This document shows, one piece after another, positions 51,951-59,720 of a stretch of DNA of 64,000 nucleotides. The stretch lies in NCBI GenBank assembly GCA_937943605.1, contig CALEAW010000084.1, positions 32,122-96,121 on the forward strand, written 5' to 3'. The notes beneath the pieces are model-generated. The model had not been told where the DNA came from and searched no databases. It was given only the letters and a program-made list of their open reading frames with translations. This stretch comes from an uncultured Sutterella sp. Its GTDB lineage: Bacteria > Pseudomonadota > Gammaproteobacteria > Burkholderiales > Burkholderiaceae_F. The position numbers were made by a program, and so were the translations under genes. Position 1 is the stretch's first letter; each line of letters starts with the position of its first letter.

Positions 51951-52919
51951 TTACTGAGCTCGCTTTCCACGCATCACGAGCATATTAAGGTGGCTCATCA
52001 CGCTACGCGCCAAACTGCGCACGGCGTACCCTCCTTCTAACACGCTCACCAAGCGTCCTTCACAAAGGGTGTCCGCCGCATCTAACAAGCGGCGCGTAAT
52101 ACGGGCATAGTCCATTTCGGTCATTTTGAGTTGAGCTATCGGTTCTTCAGTATGTGCATCGAACCCAGCTGAGACCATGATGAGATCGGGTTTAAATTTT
52201 TCTAAGCTCGGCAACCAAATGGTTTCGAGCACATCTGCTAAAGCATTCCCGTCTGCCCCTGCTTCCATCGGCGTGGTCACCACATTATTCGGTTGAGGCG
52301 TCATCACCCGGTTGGGATAGAGCGGCCATTGAAAGAGCGAATGAAAGCGAATTGCTGCGTTACCCGCTACGATTTCTTCAGTCCCGTCGCCATGATGCAC
52401 ATCAAAGTCAACGATCGCCACACGCTTCGCAAAGCCTCGCTGAATCGCCCACAAAGCCCCAATCGCCACATTATTGAGATAACAAAACCCTCGTGCTTCA
52501 TGGCGACCAGCATGGTGTCCCGGAGGTCGCACACCACAAAAGGCATTACGAATCTTTCCTGCAAATAACGCTTCAATCGCCTCGACAACCGCACCCGCAC
52601 TTTTCATGGCGGCATCAAAGGTCTCGTTACCCACTCGAGTATCAGGTGCCGTAAAGGTAGCCAAGGCCGCAGAGTCGCCTTCTGATGCCGCTTCGAGTCG
52701 GCGAATGTATTCTTCGTCATGCGCAAGGAGCACAGCTTCTAACGGTGCACGTGCCGCTTCGACTCGCCAAACACGATCTTCAATCCCTAACGCGATCATA
52801 TTGTTTTCAATATGGTCCAATCGTTCAGGGCATTCAGGCGCCTCGGATAACGGATTAGGCACCAACACACAATCATGAGTAAAGTAGCCAGTTGACGCAT
52901 CAGCCGGGTTCTTTTGCAT
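51951..52919 (-). CDS. Histone-deacetylase-family amidohydrolase
   Basis: 322 residues, arginase/deacetylase fold, class II HDAC-like. Catalytic H135-H136 in RPPGHHAGRH; zinc ligands D173 and H175 (DFDVHHGDGT) and D254 (SAGFDAH). FHSLFQWPLYPN corresponds to the SLHQYPFYPG loop. Bacterial relatives deacetylate acetylpolyamines or protein lysines; the substrate here cannot be told. AAAGGA lies six bases before ATG 52919. First gene of a likely two-gene unit with the UMF1 transporter. Confidence 0.9.
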   Translation of the reverse strand: MQKNPADASTGYFTHDCVLVPNPLSEAPECPERLDHIENNMIALGIEDRVWRVEAARAPLEAVLLAHDEEYIRRLEAASEGDSAALATFTAPDTRVGNETFDAAMKSAGAVVEAIEALFAGKIRNAFCGVRPPGHHAGRHEARGFCYLNNVAIGALWAIQRGFAKRVAIVDFDVHHGDGTEEIVAGNAAIRFHSLFQWPLYPNRVMTPQPNNVVTTPMEAGADGNALADVLETIWLPSLEKFKPDLIMVSAGFDAHTEEPIAQLKMTEMDYARITRRLLDAADTLCEGRLVSVLEGGYAVRSLARSVMSHLNMLVMRGKRAQ

Positions 52920-53170
52920 AGTTTTCCTTTATTGTGGTGCACGCTCTGCTCACAACCTAAGCCAAGCGCAACACTGCTTTTTTATTCGGCAAGACAGGGG
53001 ATTTATTCTTGGATCACACCCCTGATATTGGCTTCATTTTAACGTACCAACGACATTTTCAGACTTAAGCCCCAAAGCTTCATGTTATCGGACGTTACGA
53101 CGCTCGTTCTTAGCGTGAGAGGTTGATACAATGCTTTGAAGCCTTTATTTTCGACGTTACTTATTCATTC

Positions 53171-54310
53171 ATGATACCAACGCCACTTCCCCGTCTATCG
53201 GGCCTTTCTTTCGCCATCGCCGCGATGCTCGCCACTTTGCCTGCTGGCCAGCCCGCGTACGCTGACGCATCTTCAAGTCAGGTCGCCGCGTTGGATGTCG
53301 CAGATCCCCCCCTCAAGTCACCTTCGGCCTCAGACTATCTAGAGCGTGACGACGTCAAAGCTTTTTTGGCTCAAGTGCATCAAACCTACAATATTCCTAT
53401 GGCATGGCTCGAGGATGAAGTCGCCGTTGCGCGCTACTCCGAAACCGCCGAACGTTTGATGACACCAAAGCCACGTGATCCGATTGTGCGTAAAGACACG
53501 CCCAAAGACACCAAAGCACCTAAACGCAACTTTTCACAATACGCAAAGCCCTTCTTGAGCCCAGAACGCATTGCGCGCGGCAAAGAATTCATGGCTCGCA
53601 ATAAAGAAGTCTTTGATCGCATTGATAAGTCGCACGGGGTACCTCGCCACGTCATTACAGCCGTCATTGGGGTTGAAACCATGTACGGACGTAACATGGG
53701 GCGCTATCGTGTACTCGACTCGTTAATGACCTTGAGTTTTGATTACACCCGTCGAGCGAATTTCTTTAAAAAAGAACTGGCTGCCTTTTTAGACTTTTGT
53801 TGGCGTCAAGAGATTTCACCTGTCACCGTCTTGGGTAGCTTTGCGGGCGCCATTGGCTACGGCCAATTTATGCCAAGTTCCGTCGACCGTTGGGGGCTCG
53901 ATGGAGATGATGACGGAAAAATTGATCTGATCGACAATGAAGCCGATGCCATTGCATCGGTCGCAAACTTCCTTGTGGCACACGGCTGGACACCTGGTCG
54001 TGGCGTCCTTTATACCGTCACAGCCTCTGACGAAATCTTTGAAGCCACCGATTCGGGTGGTATTGAAGCCCACAGCACAGTTGGTGAGATGGCTAAAGCT
54101 GGCGTCAAACTCTATGAGCACTTCCCGCTCCCAGACGACGAACCCGTGTTGCTAGTTGACTTGCCTCAACGCAATGCCAAAGGTCAGCTCTATACCAAGT
54201 GGTATTTAGGGACGCGTAACTTCTCCGCCATTCTTCGCTATAACCGTAGCTACTTCTATGCGGCCGCTGTCACACTCCTTGCTGATCGCATTATCAAATC
54301 TCCCAATTAA
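53171..54310 (+). CDS. mltB: Lytic murein transglycosylase B (MltB family)
   Basis: Cleaves peptidoglycan glycan strands with formation of 1,6-anhydro-MurNAc. 379 residues; signal peptide of about 31 residues ends AYA. There is no lipobox, unlike E. coli MltB, so this form is probably soluble in the periplasm. Catalytic E169 in AVIGVETMYGRNMG; GAIGYGQFMPSS and the acidic LDGDDDGKIDL loop follow. ATG 53171 starts the signal peptide; the frame is open 16 codons further upstream. Standalone gene; TACAAT at 53127-53132 may be its -10 box. Confidence 0.92.
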   Translation: MIPTPLPRLSGLSFAIAAMLATLPAGQPAYADASSSQVAALDVADPPLKSPSASDYLERDDVKAFLAQVHQTYNIPMAWLEDEVAVARYSETAERLMTPKPRDPIVRKDTPKDTKAPKRNFSQYAKPFLSPERIARGKEFMARNKEVFDRIDKSHGVPRHVITAVIGVETMYGRNMGRYRVLDSLMTLSFDYTRRANFFKKELAAFLDFCWRQEISPVTVLGSFAGAIGYGQFMPSSVDRWGLDGDDDGKIDLIDNEADAIASVANFLVAHGWTPGRGVLYTVTASDEIFEATDSGGIEAHSTVGEMAKAGVKLYEHFPLPDDEPVLLVDLPQRNAKGQLYTKWYLGTRNFSAILRYNRSYFYAAAVTLLADRIIKSPN

Positions 54311-54364
54311 GTCGGCGGTGTAAACTATAGGCGTTTTTTACTTTCTCCATGCGGAGTCTTTCTC

Positions 54365-55045
54365 ATGCCATTTGTTTTTGCCCCGCCGCAACAACCGGTC
54401 GTTCCTATTCAGGATGAGCGCTATACCTTCTTTCCGATTCATCGTGTCTACGGGGTCGCAAAGAACTACGCAGAACCCGGCACGCAAGTGAAGGATGTTC
54501 CGTTTTTCTTCATGAAGGCGGTCGACACTGTCGCCCCTGTTGCCGAAGGTGACTGTCTTTCGGTACCCATGCCCACGCATTCTCAAGACTTAAAACACGA
54601 AATTGAACTCGTGGCTGCCCTTGGTAAAGGTGGTCGCAACATGACGCTCGAAGAAGCTGCTGAAGCCGTTTGGGGGTGGTGTGTCGGGATCGACTTTACG
54701 CTGGGTGACCAAAAGATGTCCTCAGGCGCCAACGATATTACGCGCGCCAAGAGTTTTGAGCGTGCTGCGCCAGTGAGTTACATTCGCCCGGCTTACCGTT
54801 GCCCGATGCCAGCGCCTGCTGACCTTTGGCTCTACGTCAATAATCGTAAGCGCCAAGGTGGCTCGACCGATCATTTGATTTTGAGTCCCTTAGAAACCAT
54901 CGTTGAACTCTCCAAATATTGGGAATTGCGCCCAGGTGACTTGATCTTCACCGGTACGCCTTCGGGTGCCGCTTCCGTTCAGCCTGGTGACCTCCTTAAA
55001 GGGGGCGTCAATGGCGTCGGATCCATTGAAGTCAAAATCGTTTAA
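54365..55045 (+). CDS. Fumarylacetoacetate hydrolase family protein
   Basis: 226 residues, single FAH domain. HRVYGVAKNYAE at the start and the metal-binding triad around KHEIELVAAL (E-x-E) and GIDFTLGDQ are intact; GDLIFTGTPSG closes the active site. It resembles fumarylpyruvate hydrolases and acylpyruvases (NagK/YcgM type), which cleave C-C bonds in aromatic breakdown or decarboxylate oxaloacetate. No catabolic neighbours point to a substrate. GGAG nine bases before the ATG. Confidence 0.88.
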   Translation: MPFVFAPPQQPVVPIQDERYTFFPIHRVYGVAKNYAEPGTQVKDVPFFFMKAVDTVAPVAEGDCLSVPMPTHSQDLKHEIELVAALGKGGRNMTLEEAAEAVWGWCVGIDFTLGDQKMSSGANDITRAKSFERAAPVSYIRPAYRCPMPAPADLWLYVNNRKRQGGSTDHLILSPLETIVELSKYWELRPGDLIFTGTPSGAASVQPGDLLKGGVNGVGSIEVKIV

Positions 55046-55140
55046 TGTTTTTTTTGTGATAAATCGGTTGTCTAGCGCGTCGGCCTTTCGAGTATTTCAC
55101 CATTTCATCCCTCGTCATTCAGGTAGCCCCTAGGCAACTA

Positions 55141-55303
55141 CTAGACTGGTCTAGCGCTTCAAAACTTGCTAAGATCATAGATTGTTTTGCGTAAAGGCGC
55201 CTATAATCGACGCTTTTTAACGCGAGAAGATGGGACACACTCACCATCTGGGCTGCCGATCTCTTATCGGTCTCACTGCAAGTTGGCCCTCACACCACTT
55301 GCA
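55141..55303 (+). promoter_or_regulatory. pssA control region: palindrome, promoter, and three-hairpin leader
   Basis: CTAGAC-TG-GTCTAG (55141-55154) is a perfect palindrome about 48 bases upstream of a perfect -10 box TATAAT (55202-55207). The presumed 115-base leader folds into successive hairpins: AGATGG/CCATCT (55228-55249), CCGAT/ATCGG (55256-55270), and TGCAAG-TGG/CCA-CTTGCA (55277-55303). No ribosome binding site is evident before ATG 55328. It may be a structured regulatory leader of a class I do not recognise. Confidence 0.45.
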
Positions 55304-55327
55304 ATATAAGGTTTTGAACTAACAAAG

Positions 55328-56185
55328 ATGAGCAATCCCAACGCACCTCAGCGCGAAAGCTTGGCCTCTATCGGCCAGCGTCGCCTCAATACGGTTAAAT
55401 GCAAGAGCATTTATGTTCTTCCGAACGCTTTTACGGCTGCCGCTCTCTTCTCTGCTTTCTACGGCATCATCTCCGCGATGAACGGTGACTTTATCGCTGC
55501 CGCTATCGCTGTTTTCTTCTCCATGCTCTTTGACGGTATGGACGGTCGTGTGGCTCGCTTGACACACACCCAATCTGAATTTGGTGTTCAGATGGACTCC
55601 TTGGCTGACGCCGTGAGTTTCGGTGTTGCCCCTGGTCTCATCGTCTACGAATACACCCTCAAGGGGCTTGGCAAGTTAGGTTGGGCTATTGCGTTCATCT
55701 ACTGCCTCTGTGCCATTCTTCGCTTAGCTCGCTTCAACTGCAACGTGGGCGTCGTGAGCAAGAACTACTTCCAGGGCTTGCCCTCTCCGGCCGCTGCTGC
55801 TTTGGTGTGCGGCTTTGTATGGCTCGGTTGCGAAGGCAAGTTGCCCGATTGGCTTCTGCCCTATCAGAGCGAAATCGCCGCTGTTGTGACGCTCTACGCT
55901 GGTCTCACCATGGTGTCCAACGCCCCCTTCTTCTCGGGTAAGAGCTACGCGGTTGTGCGCACGATTCCGTTCTGGTTCATCGTTGTGTTCTCCTTGCTCT
56001 TCATCGTGATTTCTAGCAACACGTCGCTCTCGATCTTTGTCCTCTTCTGCTTGTATGCTCTCTCTGGCTTTGCCTATGGCTTCTACTGCTGGTGGACGGG
56101 TCGCCCGAACCCCATTCAAGCTGACATTGCCGCTGCCATCGCTGCGGCTGAAGAAGCTGAAAAAGAAGAGGCTAAAGCGCAGTAA
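55328..56185 (+). CDS. pssA: CDP-diacylglycerol-serine O-phosphatidyltransferase
   Basis: Inner-membrane CDP-alcohol phosphotransferase making phosphatidylserine, the precursor of phosphatidylethanolamine. 285 residues, about eight helices. The catalytic signature D-G-x2-A-R-x8-G-x3-D-x3-D spans residues 72-94 with D72, D90 and D94. FPSMLFDGMDG-type sequence marks the type II (Bacillus-like, PssA) enzyme rather than the PLD-type E. coli Pss. C-terminal Ala/Glu-rich cytoplasmic tail of about 25 residues. Strong codon bias. Confidence 0.93.
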   Translation: MSNPNAPQRESLASIGQRRLNTVKCKSIYVLPNAFTAAALFSAFYGIISAMNGDFIAAAIAVFFSMLFDGMDGRVARLTHTQSEFGVQMDSLADAVSFGVAPGLIVYEYTLKGLGKLGWAIAFIYCLCAILRLARFNCNVGVVSKNYFQGLPSPAAAALVCGFVWLGCEGKLPDWLLPYQSEIAAVVTLYAGLTMVSNAPFFSGKSYAVVRTIPFWFIVVFSLLFIVISSNTSLSIFVLFCLYALSGFAYGFYCWWTGRPNPIQADIAAAIAAAEEAEKEEAKAQ

Positions 56186-56210
56186 TTGCTAACCTCTTTT
56201 TGAGATTGAA

Positions 56211-56250
56211 ACGCCGTGATTCTCGTCGGATCGCGGCGTTTTGCTTTTTA
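56211..56250 (+). terminator. Intrinsic terminator after pssA
   Basis: AACGCCGTGAT (56211-56221) / ATCGCGGCGTT (56231-56241), one wobble pair, then TTGCTTTTT. Confidence 0.82.
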
Positions 56251-56479
56251 TACCCTCAACACTTTCACCAACGACGCGTCAGTTCGCCTGACTGACTCGT
56301 GTCTTTTTCGCATCATTTTCAAACCACCTTTTCTCGTCCTCGCTTACAATACAGGGCTTCGGCTAAGTTAAAGCTCACGCCGAGTCGCGACCTGTCCCCT
56401 TCCTTATCAGGCCCCACGGTGTCACTTCAAAAGAAGCGCTACCTTTGGACAGGAATCGTTAAAAATCAAAGGAATAACG

Positions 56480-58039
56480 ATGACTCCAACCACTCCACAG
56501 CCAACGGGAGCTCTCAATCGCTTTCTGAACGTGATTGAAGCCGCTGGTAACAAGCTACCGCACATTACGATGCTCTTTATTTGGGCGCTCGTCATTACGT
56601 GTGTACTTTCTTTCGTGTTGTCCTTCTTTACATTTGACTACCGCCACCCTACGACGGGTCAGATTATTCAGGTGGTCAACATCCTTTCGCCGCAGAATTT
56701 GCTTGATCTCGTCATCAGCTCTGTGCGCAACTTCATGAACTTCCCGCCGCTTGGCATCACGCTTGTGGCCACGTTGGGTATTGGTATTGCCGAAGGCTCT
56801 GGCTTTATTCGTACGTTGTTGCGTAAGCTCATGAGCTATATTCCTCGCTCTGCCCTGACACCTGCTGTGATTGTCGTTTCAATCATCTGTCACTTGGCGA
56901 GCGACTCTGTCTACGTCATCTTGATGCCGTTGGCTGCCTTGATGTTCTATGCAGCTGGTCGCCATCCGCTCGCTGGTGTGGCTTGTTCGTTCGCTGGTCT
57001 TTCTGGTGGCTTTACGGCCTCTTATACCCCCTCCGTGATCGACCCGATCATGCAAAGCTTTACGCAGTCTGCTGCTCAGTCGATTGACCCCACCTATACG
57101 GTGAACGTTCTTTGTAACTACTTCTACGCTTTGGGTGGTACCTTCTTCGTGATTGCTGCTTGTTGGTACGTCACGGACAAGATCGTTGAACCGCGTCTTT
57201 GGGCAACGATGCCGCTCGACAAGGGGCTTGAAAAGGATCCAGACCTTCAGATTACCCCGATTACAGATCTTGAAAACAAGGCTTACCGTCGCGCCGGCCT
57301 CGTCTTCTTGGGTCTTGGTGTTTTGCTCTTTGCGCTCTGCTTCCCTGAAAACTCCATGCTTCGCGCGCCTGATGGCTCTTTGACGAGCCCGAAGGCACCG
57401 GTCATGCAGGCCATTGTTCCATTACTCTTCATCTTCTTTGCGTTGCCTGGCATCGTCTACGGCTACACAGCTGGCACCTTTAAGTCCTCCACCGATGTGA
57501 TCCATTCGATGGAAGAAATCATGAAGATGTTGCTCGGCTTTATGGTCTTTGCCTTCTTTGCCGCACAATTCCTTTATGTGTTTGGTAAGTCCAACATTGG
57601 TACGTTGATGGCTATCTCTGGTGCTCAGTTCCTGAAAGAACTTGGCATGCCTTCGACGATTTCGCTCTTAGGTATCATCATCTTCACGGGCTTCTTGAAT
57701 CTCTTGATCACGTCTGCCACCTCGAAGTGGGCCATTCTTTCCACGATTTTCGTCCCTATGCTCATGCTTTTGGGTATCTCGCCGGAACTCACGCAGGCCG
57801 CTTTCCGTGTGTCTGACTCTGCCGTGAACGTCTGTACACCGATGTTCCCCTTCTATCCGCTCTTGATCATGTACTGCCAGAAGTACTGTAAGAAGGCTGG
57901 TGTGGGTACGTTGAGCTCTATGATGTTGCCTTACACGTTTGCGTTGCTCATCGTCTTGACGGCCGTGCTTTACGCTTACTGGGGTCTTGGCCTTCCGATC
58001 GGTTTCGATTCTGGCTACGTCTATCCCCCCGTTAAATAA
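56480..58039 (+). CDS. AbgT-family transporter
   Basis: 519 residues, about 11-13 membrane helices. The N-terminus (EAAGNKLPHITMLFIWALV), PLGITLVATLGIGIAEGSG, CHLASDSVYVILMPL and GRHPLAGVACSFAGLSGGFTAS match AbgT. E. coli AbgT imports p-aminobenzoyl-glutamate; other members (MtrF, YdaH) export antifolates. GLFGL-to-C-terminal ISPELTQAAFRVSDSAVNVCTPMFPF is intact. AAAGGA before the ATG. Downstream lies pepT rather than the abgA/abgB hydrolase genes, so imported amides or peptides could be processed by PepT. Terminator between the two. Confidence 0.9.
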   Translation: MTPTTPQPTGALNRFLNVIEAAGNKLPHITMLFIWALVITCVLSFVLSFFTFDYRHPTTGQIIQVVNILSPQNLLDLVISSVRNFMNFPPLGITLVATLGIGIAEGSGFIRTLLRKLMSYIPRSALTPAVIVVSIICHLASDSVYVILMPLAALMFYAAGRHPLAGVACSFAGLSGGFTASYTPSVIDPIMQSFTQSAAQSIDPTYTVNVLCNYFYALGGTFFVIAACWYVTDKIVEPRLWATMPLDKGLEKDPDLQITPITDLENKAYRRAGLVFLGLGVLLFALCFPENSMLRAPDGSLTSPKAPVMQAIVPLLFIFFALPGIVYGYTAGTFKSSTDVIHSMEEIMKMLLGFMVFAFFAAQFLYVFGKSNIGTLMAISGAQFLKELGMPSTISLLGIIIFTGFLNLLITSATSKWAILSTIFVPMLMLLGISPELTQAAFRVSDSAVNVCTPMFPFYPLLIMYCQKYCKKAGVGTLSSMMLPYTFALLIVLTAVLYAYWGLGLPIGFDSGYVYPPVK

Positions 58040-58057
58040 TTCACTACTTTAAGTGTT

Positions 58058-58100
58058 CCCCGTTAATGTCATCCTACGTGTCTTTAACGGGGTTTCGTTT
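58058..58100 (+). terminator. Terminator between the AbgT gene and pepT
   Basis: A perfect nine-base stem CCCCGTTAA (58058-58066) / TTAACGGGG (58084-58092), then TTTCGTTT. Just 19 bases before the pepT start, so pepT probably depends on read-through. Confidence 0.75.
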
Positions 58101-58119
58101 ATGTATAAGGACATCCAAC

Positions 58120-59358
58120 ATGACTATGCCTTACGTTAAAGAATTACAGGAACGCTTCCTGCGCTATGTTGCTGTAAGCTCTGAAAGTGATGCCAACGCT
58201 AGCGTTGTACCGAGCTCCGAAGGTCAGCGCGACCTCGCCAAACTTCTTCAAGAAGAATTGCGCGCCATGGGTTTAGTAGAAATTGAACTCAATGATCATG
58301 CCATTCTCACGGCACGTTTGCCGGGCAACGTTGACAATGCGCCTACCATTGGTTTTGTTTGCCACTTGGATACAGTTCCTGTCAATCTTTCTCCCAACGT
58401 CAAAGCACAAGTCCTTCACTATGAAGGCGGTGACGTCTGCCTGAATGCCGCTGAAGACATTTGGATTCGCTTGAGCGAACATCCTGAGCTTGCTGACTAT
58501 GCTGGCCAGGACATCGTTTTTACAGATGGCACGAGCGTGCTTGGAGCTGACAATAAGGCCGCCATTGCGAACGTCATGACCATGCTCTCGATCATGACGC
58601 ATGAGAACCGTCCGCACGGCGACATTCGTGTGGCTTTTGTGCCTGACGAAGAAATTGGTCTTTGTGGTTCTAAGTTGATGGATCTTGATAAGTTCAAGGT
58701 TGACTTTGCTTACACGATCGACTGCTGCGCCTTAGGCGAAGTTGTTTATGAAACGTTTAACGCTGGCTCGGTCTTCATCGACATCAAGGGCGTGACCGCG
58801 CATCCGATGAGTGCTAAAGGCGTGTTGGTAAATCCTTTGCTCGTTGCGACGGATCTTATTAATCGCTTCGACCGCCAACAGACACCAGAATGCACCGAAG
58901 GCAAAGAAGGCTACTGGTGGTTCACGGACTGCGAAGCCAACGCCTCTGCTTGTCACCTCAAGATGAATATTCGCGACTTCGACCGCAAGAACTACGAAGC
59001 CCGTAAGGCCTATGTACTTGAAGCCGTTGAAGCGATTCGTGCTCAGTATCCTCGAGCCAAGATTGATGTGAAGCTCGTTGACGTCTACAACAACATCATT
59101 GATAGCTTAGGCGATGATCGTTGGCCGATCGACCTCATCTATCAGGCGGCTGATTTGATTAACGTAAAGCCTAATACCATCGCCATGCGTGGCGGTACAG
59201 ACGGCTCTGCACTCTCGGTGAAAGGTTTATTGACTCCGAACTACTTCACTGGGGCACATAACTTCCATAGCTATGCTGAATTCTTGCCACTGCCAAGCCT
59301 CCATAAGAGTCTTGAAATGACGCTCACGATTTTGGATCTCGCAACCAAAGGCAAATAA
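58120..59358 (+). CDS. pepT: Peptidase T (tripeptide aminopeptidase)
   Basis: Cytoplasmic M20B zinc aminopeptidase that removes N-terminal residues from tripeptides; 412 residues (E. coli 408). Metal-site residues H82 and D84 (HLDTVP), D144 (GADNKAAIA) and E177/E178 (PDEEIG) are present, with the lid domain between. AAGGA lies eight bases before ATG 58120; the frame reaches back to 58066, into the terminator. Last of the AbgT-PepT pair. Confidence 0.94.
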   Translation: MTMPYVKELQERFLRYVAVSSESDANASVVPSSEGQRDLAKLLQEELRAMGLVEIELNDHAILTARLPGNVDNAPTIGFVCHLDTVPVNLSPNVKAQVLHYEGGDVCLNAAEDIWIRLSEHPELADYAGQDIVFTDGTSVLGADNKAAIANVMTMLSIMTHENRPHGDIRVAFVPDEEIGLCGSKLMDLDKFKVDFAYTIDCCALGEVVYETFNAGSVFIDIKGVTAHPMSAKGVLVNPLLVATDLINRFDRQQTPECTEGKEGYWWFTDCEANASACHLKMNIRDFDRKNYEARKAYVLEAVEAIRAQYPRAKIDVKLVDVYNNIIDSLGDDRWPIDLIYQAADLINVKPNTIAMRGGTDGSALSVKGLLTPNYFTGAHNFHSYAEFLPLPSLHKSLEMTLTILDLATKGK

Positions 59359-59386
59359 CTCAGCCTCACGTCGGTTGATCTAAGTC

Positions 59387-59424
59387 AGGTCGCTCTCCTT
59401 GTGTGAGGGCGACCTTTTTTTTTG
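59387..59424 (+). terminator. Intrinsic terminator after pepT
   Basis: AGGTCGCTCTC (59387-59397) / GAGGGCGACCT (59405-59415), one wobble pair, followed by a run of about ten Ts. Confidence 0.9.
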
Positions 59425-59642
59425 TTGCTACCAACACCTGGGCGTCTTGAGCCAAGCGCTTTAGGTCGACTGCACATCACGTTAACGATTGATTGTTTCG
59501 GATCCAAAACAAAGAAAATTCTCGTCTTTACCTATAAGACAAACCAAAAATCAATTTCATATCTATTTTAACTATCGATATGGAATCGAGGACGAAAGGC
59601 ACTTTTAATTCCCTCAGACGAGCGAAGCCCAACAGATATTAA

Positions 59643-59685
59643 GAAAAAAAATTATGGCGCCACCTGGTTTCAACCAAGCGGCGCC
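59643..59685 (-). terminator. Intrinsic terminator after the flavoprotein gene
   Basis: On the minus strand GGCGCCGCTTGG pairs with CCAGGTGGCGCC (12 pairs, two wobble), followed by ATAATTTTTTTT. Confidence 0.85.
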
Positions 59686-59720
59686 TGTTATTGTTAGCCG
59701 AGGGGCTTTAGTTTAGTAAC

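Larger units (their letters stand above)
59359..59720. other. 362-base gene-free stretch between pepT and the flavoprotein gene
   Basis: Holds two convergent terminators, one at each end (annotated). The AT-rich middle (59425-59642) shows a TATCGATA palindrome near 59574 and nothing else I can support: no reading frame with a ribosome binding site. Confidence 0.6.
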
